Of a DNA stretch of 64,000 bases, positions 59,477-64,000 are shown in pieces; position 1 is the first letter of the stretch, and the number at the start of each line of letters is the position of its first letter. The notes beneath the pieces are model-generated. The model saw only the letters and a list, made by a program, of their open reading frames with translations, did no database searches and was not told where the DNA came from. The stretch is from Pseudarthrobacter sp. NIBRBAC000502770 (GTDB lineage: Bacteria; Actinomycetota; Actinomycetes; Actinomycetales; Micrococcaceae), in contig NZ_CP041198.1 in the NCBI RefSeq assembly GCF_006517815.1, positions 1,736,001 through 1,800,000 on the forward strand, in the 5' to 3' direction. The translations under genes were made by a program, and so were the position numbers.

Positions 59477-59832
59477 CGCCCGCGGCCGGACGAGGCGTGC
59501 AGGATGCAGAACGGCGTCCATGGCCGGGCTTCCAGGCGGCCCTCGGCAATAGGCTCCCCGCACACCGCGCAGGTTCCGTAGGTTCCCGCGGCCAGTCGGT
59601 CAAGGGCCGCTTCGATCTGCCCAAGGCCGGCCGAGCTTTGTTTCAGGAGCGCTGAAGCCTGCGAGAGTTCGAAGGCAATGGTGGCACCTTCGGGATCGTG
59701 CTCGTCATCCACATTGGAGTCCTGGCGCGCCGAATTTGCGGCCTCGATATCCGCCCGCAGCGCCGGCAGCAGTGCCACGCGCCGGGCCCGCTCCTCTTCG
59801 AGCAGCGCGCGGAACCGTTCGAAATCAGGCAT
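59473..59832 (-). CDS. TraR/DksA-type zinc-finger protein
   Basis: A 119-residue protein with a coiled-coil-like helix at the N-terminus (FRALLEEERARRVALL) and a C-terminal zinc finger, C-x2-C-x17-C-x2-H: CAVCGEPI ... FCILH. DksA family members bind the RNA polymerase secondary channel; here the fourth ligand is His rather than Cys. Whether this protein works on polymerase is unknown. It overlaps the AlkD-like gene by four bases, so the two are coupled. Confidence 0.85.
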   Translation of the reverse strand: MPDFERFRALLEEERARRVALLPALRADIEAANSARQDSNVDDEHDPEGATIAFELSQASALLKQSSAGLGQIEAALDRLAAGTYGTCAVCGEPIAEGRLEARPWTPFCILHASSGRGR

Positions 59833-59853
59833 GGGGACAGCCTAACGCGTCAA

Positions 59854-61203
59854 TCAGTACCAGTTCAGGGCGACGGAGTGGTTCCATGCCGCGCACGGGG
59901 AACCATACCGGTCCTTGATGTAGCCAAGGCCCCAGTCGACCTGCGTGCGGTAGCTGGTGAGCCAGTCGCTGCCGGCACTGGCGTACTTGCCCGGCGGCAG
60001 CGCCTGGGCTATTCCATAGGCACCGGAGTAGGCGTTGGTGGCCGTGGTCAGCCAGCTGGACTCCTTGGTCCACAGCTGGGCAAGGCACAGGAACTGGTCC
60101 TGGCCCCACCCGTAGGCGGCCAGGCGCCCCGATGCATAGCTTTTCGCTCCGGCCGGATCGTTCACCGCACCGCCGGGAACGGAAGGAACGACGACGGCGG
60201 GCTGAGCCGGCGGGGCCGGCGCCTCCGGGGCGGCCGGCCCGGGATCGACAGCGGGAGGAGGGGCCGGAACGGGTTGGACACCGCCGGGCTGGACGGGACC
60301 TGCCGGGGCCGGGTTTGCCGCGGGCGCGGGTGCCTTCGGCTGCTGCGCCGCCGCGGCGGAGGCCCTGGCCTCGGCCTCCGCCTGCTGCCGGGCCTGCTCC
60401 TGCGCGGCGGCGCGCTTGGCCGCCTGGGCCGCCTCGTAGGCAGCCTGCGCCGCCTGGCCCTGGCGGTACTCACCCTCAAGGGCCGCCGTCGTGCCTTTCA
60501 GGGCTGCGAGCTGGGCTGTCAGCTCGCCGCCATGCCGCTGTTCCTCCGCCACCTGCCGGGCCAGCGAATCCTGGGCCGCGCGGGCGGACTCCAGCGTTGC
60601 CTTCGCCTCCGCGGCAAGCCGCTCCCGCTCGCTCCTGGCAACCTTCTCCTGGTCGGCAAGGGCGGCGGCTGCCTGTTCAGCGGCCGCCGCCTTGGTGACC
60701 AGGGCCGCAGTCTTGTCCCCCACGAGCTTGACCAGGTTGAGCCCCTGGACGCTGTTGGTTCCCAGGGCATCCAGCGCCACGAAGAACCCCGTGTTGGTTC
60801 CGCCGGTTTTGTAGGACTCGACAGCCAGGGCGCCGAGGTCTTTCCGGTAACGTGCCAACTCCTGGTTGGCGTGGGCGGACCGGGCGGAAAGGGTCTCGAG
60901 GCGGGAAGAAGCTGCCTGGAGCCCGGCGTCGGCGGCAGCGTACCCTGCCGCCGAGCGCACGGCGGCTTCCCCTGCCGCCTCAGACTCGGCTTCGAGGCGG
61001 GACAGCAGTCCGTTGATGATGGTGATCTCCCCCGCCTTCGAAGCTTCCGAGGACTGGGCCGCCTGCACGTCTGCCCACGAAGGATACCCGCCGGTTGGGG
61101 GCGGGTCGTCGGCAGTGGCCGGAAGGACAACGGTGGCGGCCAGGGCAACAGCCGCCAGGCCCCCCAGTACGGGGAACCTGGCGGTGGTCACGAACAGGGG
61201 CAT
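59854..61203 (-). CDS. Secreted coiled-coil protein with lytic transglycosylase-like C-terminus
   Basis: A 449-residue secreted protein. An N-terminal signal segment (FPVLGGLAAVALAATVVLPATA) is followed by a long Ala/Glu-rich coiled coil (about residues 40-290), a Pro/Ala linker (QPKAPAPAANPAPAGPVQPG), and a C-terminal domain with FLCLAQLWTKESSWLTTATN and AYGIAQALPPGKYAS, which resembles small lytic transglycosylase/aggregation-promoting-factor domains. The Glu in WTKES is the likely catalytic residue. Coiled-coil plus hydrolase architecture suggests an activated cell-wall hydrolase. Divergent from the NlpC/P60 gene. Confidence 0.8.
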   Translation of the reverse strand: MPLFVTTARFPVLGGLAAVALAATVVLPATADDPPPTGGYPSWADVQAAQSSEASKAGEITIINGLLSRLEAESEAAGEAAVRSAAGYAAADAGLQAASSRLETLSARSAHANQELARYRKDLGALAVESYKTGGTNTGFFVALDALGTNSVQGLNLVKLVGDKTAALVTKAAAAEQAAAALADQEKVARSERERLAAEAKATLESARAAQDSLARQVAEEQRHGGELTAQLAALKGTTAALEGEYRQGQAAQAAYEAAQAAKRAAAQEQARQQAEAEARASAAAAQQPKAPAPAANPAPAGPVQPGGVQPVPAPPPAVDPGPAAPEAPAPPAQPAVVVPSVPGGAVNDPAGAKSYASGRLAAYGWGQDQFLCLAQLWTKESSWLTTATNAYSGAYGIAQALPPGKYASAGSDWLTSYRTQVDWGLGYIKDRYGSPCAAWNHSVALNWY

Positions 61204-61365
61204 AGTCCCGAAGCTTACCGGCGGATTGGAGGGGCACGCAGGAAGCCGTCTCCACATTGTTACTTGGACGGCAGCCACCGCCATCAGTCGAGGTCAGGCG
61301 GGAAGCAGGCTTATCGTCCACACGTTTGCGCAATTCGAGAGGGCAGCCTCGTATGTTACCTAAAT

Positions 61366-61395
61366 GTGACAATCGCCGTGCCCATGGGTTAGGGT
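61366..61395 (+). promoter_or_regulatory. Promoter of the riboswitch/NlpC-P60 transcript
   Basis: GTGACA (61366-61371), 18 bp, TAGGGT (61390-61395): -35 with five of six consensus bases and a TANNNT -10. Expected start near 61402, 30 bases before the riboswitch. GTTAC (61355-61359) and GTGAC (61366-61370) form an 11-bp-phased direct repeat reaching into the -35. Confidence 0.6.
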
Positions 61396-61429
61396 CGTCA
61401 GGTGTCCCTCTCAGACGGGACATTCCCGT

Positions 61430-61615
61430 CAGTATGCCGAGCCCTGCCGCTGACCATGGGATCCAACCGCTCCAGTTGGCAGGGACGGGGGAACCAAGTT
61501 TCCACGGCCACATGTGGCCTAGGGGTTAAGTCGGCAGCGCCTCCCTCCATCGCGGGGCCGCTCCCGGCCGGGTATCTCCAGCCCGAACCCGACAGCTCAC
61601 CCCGCAGGCATGGGA
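61430..61615 (+). ncRNA. c-di-AMP (ydaO-yuaA type) riboswitch
   Basis: The leader of the NlpC/P60 gene has the marks of the ydaO class: GACGGGGGAACCAA (61486-61498 area) and GCCCGAACCCGACAGCTCAC, then CCCCGCAGGCAT at the 3' end. ATGCC (61434-61438) can pair with GGCAT (61607-61611) as the closing stem. In Actinobacteria these riboswitches usually precede cell-wall hydrolase genes and turn expression off when c-di-AMP is high. The rest of the 61204-61628 gap holds the promoter and the upstream region of the divergent gene; nothing else is evident. Confidence 0.9.
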
Positions 61616-61628
61616 GAGGCGATCAACC

Positions 61629-62468
61629 GTGTCAAAAAATTCCATTTCAGCCCGCCACCGCGCGACTCCGGCCCGCTCCATTGTGCTCGAGGGCCTCGCC
61701 GTAACAGCCAAGTCGCAGGCCCGCTCCCTGGGCCGCCCGGCGCTCGCTGTGGCAGCAGCGTCCGGCATTGCGTTCGGCGTGGGCGCTCCGGCCCACGCTG
61801 GCGTAACCGCACCGGACACTACTGAGCAGACCAGTGTGCAGGCCACCGCCGCAGCACCTGCTGCAGCCCCTGCCGCAGCAGCAGGGAACGTCCACACCGT
61901 GGTTTCCGGCGACACCCTCGGCGCCATCGCCGCGGCGTACGGCGTCAACCTCAATGACGTCCTGTCCGCCAACGGCCTGGGCCTGTCCTCGGTCATTTAC
62001 CCGGGCGACCAGATCCAGATTCCCGGCGCCGGCTACACCGCAGCGCCGGCACCGGCCCCGGCTGCAGCACCCGTGCAGGCGGCAGCCGCCACCGCACCGG
62101 CCAACACCGGCATGAACATGTCCTACGCCTCGGCAACGCCTGTGGCTTCCACTACGGGCACCGGCACCGGCGCGGCGATCCTCGCCTCGGCCTACAGCCA
62201 GCTGGGTGTCCAGCAGGACTGCACCGCGATGGTTGAGAAGGCACTGCGCTCCGTCGGCAAGTCCGTAGGCGACCTGGCCCCCACCCAGTTCTTCCAGTAC
62301 GGCACGGTGGTGGGCTCTCCCGCCCCCGGTGACCTGATCATCACCTCCGGCCACGTGGGCGTTTACGCAGGCAACGGCCAGGTTGTCAGCGGCGGCGTCA
62401 ACGGCTTCGACACGCAGGTGCACTCCATCAGCTGGCTCGGCGGGTACTCCGCAGTGCGCGTAGCCTAG
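61629..62468 (+). CDS. Secreted LysM-NlpC/P60 peptidoglycan hydrolase
   Basis: A 279-residue secreted protein. An N-terminal export segment (LGRPALAVAAASGIAFGVGAPAHA) is followed by an Ala/Pro linker, a LysM domain (HTVVSGDTLGAIAAAYGVN ... GDQIQIPG, about residues 93-138), another Ala/Pro linker, and a C-terminal NlpC/P60 domain. The catalytic Cys is in VQQDCTAMVEKAL and the His in ITSGHVGVYAGNG. It probably cleaves stem peptides during growth or daughter-cell separation. The start is GTG at 61629 with GGGAGAGG upstream. Expression is expected to be set by the c-di-AMP riboswitch. Confidence 0.93.
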   Translation: MSKNSISARHRATPARSIVLEGLAVTAKSQARSLGRPALAVAAASGIAFGVGAPAHAGVTAPDTTEQTSVQATAAAPAAAPAAAAGNVHTVVSGDTLGAIAAAYGVNLNDVLSANGLGLSSVIYPGDQIQIPGAGYTAAPAPAPAAAPVQAAAATAPANTGMNMSYASATPVASTTGTGTGAAILASAYSQLGVQQDCTAMVEKALRSVGKSVGDLAPTQFFQYGTVVGSPAPGDLIITSGHVGVYAGNGQVVSGGVNGFDTQVHSISWLGGYSAVRVA

Positions 62469-62507
62469 TCCCTGCCGGTCGGGCCCGCATGGCGGTGCCG
62501 ACTGTGA

Positions 62508-62545
62508 AGGAGGGTGGCAGCCAGGAAACCGGCTGCCACCCTCCT
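62508..62545. terminator. Terminator between NlpC/P60 and selO
   Basis: A 15-bp perfect inverted repeat (AGGAGGGTGGCAGCC and complement) with an 8-base loop, 39 bases after the NlpC/P60 stop; shared by the convergent selO gene, whose stop is 31 bases away. Confidence 0.85.
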
Positions 62546-62575
62546 GTCGTTAACGCACCCGCCGCGCCGCCGCGG

Positions 62576-64000
62576 TCAGGTCCCGCAGAACGTCATGTAG
62601 CTGCCGAAGTCCTCCGGCGGTCCCTGCATATAGCGTTCCAGGCCGGGCCGTTCAGTGAAGGGGTGGCTGACAGCTGCCAGCAGCTGCTGCAGCGGAGCCC
62701 GGTCCCCTCCGGTGGCTGCGGACAGCGCCTCCTCCACAAGGTGGTTCCGGGGAATGTACGCAGGATTCACGCTGTCCATCAGCTGAGCGTCCGGCTGGAG
62801 ATCCTGCCACCGCACCACCCAGGAATCAAGGGCGGCAAGGTCAAGGACCATGCCGCGCACGGGGCGGCGGTCCCCTCGGGCGGCTTTACCCAGGTTGCGG
62901 AAGAACAGGGTGTAGTCCACGGGTCCGTCCTTCAGGATGTCGAGGACATCATCCACCAAGGCCCCGGCGGCGCCGCTTTCATCGACGCCGTCCAGACCCA
63001 GCTTGGCCGCCATCCCGCGGGTCCATGCCTTGCTGTACTGGCCCCGGAAACCGCCCAGGACCTCCACCGCCGGGGCCACGGCTTTCTCCTGGTCCTGGTC
63101 AATCAGCGGGAGCATGGCCTCGGCGAGCCGGGCCAGGTTCCATTCGGCCAGGACCGGCTGGTTGGCGTAGGCGTAGCGTCCACCGACGTCGATGGAGCTG
63201 TAGACGGCGGCTGGGTTGAAGGCGTCCATGAACGCGCAGGGCCCGTAGTCGATGGTCTCGCCCGAGATGGTCATGTTGTCCGTGTTCATGACCCCGTGCA
63301 CGAAGCCAACGAGCATCCACCGGGCGACGAGCTCTGCGTGGGCGGAGACGACTGCCGCGAACAGCGCAAGGTAGGGGTTTGCGGCATCGGCCGCCTGCGG
63401 GTAGTGCCTGCCGATGGCGTGGTCCGCCAGCCGCTTCAGGAGGTCCATATTTTCGGTTGCGCGCGCGTACTGGAAGCTGCCAACGCGCAGGTGGCTGCCC
63501 GCAACCCGTGCCAGGACGGCGCCGGGCAGCATGTCATCGCGCCGAACCTGCCGCCCGGTGGCAACAACGGCGAGCGAACGGGTGGTGGGAATGTGCAGTG
63601 CGTGCATGGCCTCACTGACAATGTATTCACGCAGCATGGGCCCGACGACGGCGCGGCCATCCCCGGCGCGGGCGAATGGCGTCCGCCCCGAGCCTTTGAG
63701 GTGGACGTCCACGAGGCGGCCGCTCCGGTCAATGACCTCGCCCAGCAACAGCGCCCGTCCGTCACCGAGCAGGGGCGAGTACCCGCCGAACTGGTGTCCG
63801 GCATACGCCTGTGCCACAGGTGTGGCACCTGCTGGAACGTGGTTTCCCACCAAGAGCCGCACCCCCTCGGGGCTGCGCAGGTACTGCGGGTCAAGGCCCA
63901 GGTCCGCTGCCAGTTGGTCGTTCAGGACGAGGAGCTCCGGGCTGGGCGCTTCCTCGGCCCGCCAGGGCACGGCGAGTTCCGCCAGTTCCCGGGCGAATCG
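62576..64000 (-). CDS. selO: Protein adenylyltransferase SelO (YdiU), 5' end beyond window
   Basis: Pseudokinase-fold enzyme that transfers AMP to proteins in redox stress. At least 475 residues are present; the frame stays open to the window edge ([14 protein letters not shown] upstream of an internal Met at 63970), so the start lies outside. Landmarks: [70 protein letters not shown] (shown here in part) and the end [13 protein letters not shown]. The usual C-terminal selenocysteine/cysteine position is Cys near the end. Codons are like the neighbours. Confidence 0.93.
   Translation of the reverse strand, partial: RFARELAELAVPWRAEEAPSPELLVLNDQLAADLGLDPQYLRSPEGVRLLVGNHVPAGATPVAQAYAGHQFGGYSPLLGDGRALLLGEVIDRSGRLVDVHLKGSGRTPFARAGDGRAVVGPMLREYIVSEAMHALHIPTTRSLAVVATGRQVRRDDMLPGAVLARVAGSHLRVGSFQYARATENMDLLKRLADHAIGRHYPQAADAANPYLALFAAVVSAHAELVARWMLVGFVHGVMNTDNMTISGETIDYGPCAFMDAFNPAAVYSSIDVGGRYAYANQPVLAEWNLARLAEAMLPLIDQDQEKAVAPAVEVLGGFRGQYSKAWTRGMAAKLGLDGVDESGAAGALVDDVLDILKDGPVDYTLFFRNLGKAARGDRRPVRGMVLDLAALDSWVVRWQDLQPDAQLMDSVNPAYIPRNHLVEEALSAATGGDRAPLQQLLAAVSHPFTERPGLERYMQGPPEDFGSYMTFCGT

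Overview
The window is high-GC actinobacterial DNA and fits a Micrococcaceae genome of the Arthrobacter/Pseudarthrobacter type. Pointers are the gene order (thrS-HIT-pgsA, pdxT-yebC-ruvCAB-yajC-secDF-relA, aspS/hisS, rpsD-alaS-ruvX-mltG-aro), a mycoredoxin, an actinobacterial VLRF1 release factor, MurT/GatD, a c-di-AMP riboswitch ahead of an NlpC/P60 hydrolase, and -10 boxes of the TAGGCT/TAGACT kind. I see no tRNA, rRNA, insertion sequence, prophage or CRISPR array. The genus call is inference from sequence character and synteny.

Left part (1-34.6 kb): mostly one long leftward block of housekeeping genes. After a rightward PrsW protease come nusB, efp, a small TPR-like protein, aroB-aroK-aroC-aroE, mltG, ruvX, alaS, two small membrane proteins, rpsD and rarA. 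Many of these genes overlap by 1-4 bases. acVLRF1 (rightward), a GNAT, aspS, an APC permease (rightward) and hisS follow. Then come a rightward cyclophilin and a DUF349 protein, an AbiEi-like protein whose end runs antisense into relA, and relA-secF-secD-yajC-ruvB-ruvA-ruvC-yebC-pdxT.

Middle (34.7-44.7 kb): murT-gatD (lipid II amidation), a ferric-reductase-like flavoprotein, an M3 peptidase, pdxS (about 6 kb away from pdxT), pgsA, a HIT protein and thrS.

Right part (44.8-64 kb): a more accessory region rich in DNA-damage and redox genes. It holds a DUF6504-dnaE2 operon under a near-consensus LexA box, chorismate mutase, a VOC protein, an SRAP/HMCES-type peptidase, mycoredoxin, a lipoate-ligase-like protein, a PadR-AarF operon, a thioesterase and a DUF1810 gene each broken by one missing base, a nuclease-fold protein, NUDIX, DUF1918, a phosphoesterase, an SDR, an AlkD-like/DksA-like overlapping pair, and a divergent pair of cell-wall genes around a c-di-AMP riboswitch. 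SelO is cut by the window end.

No clearly new multi-gene system stands out. The best leads are regulatory DNA (LexA box, riboswitch plus direct repeat, several perfect inverted or phased repeats in promoters), a His-rich repeat domain on MltG, a MurT without zinc-ribbon cysteines, and the two single-base frameshifts.
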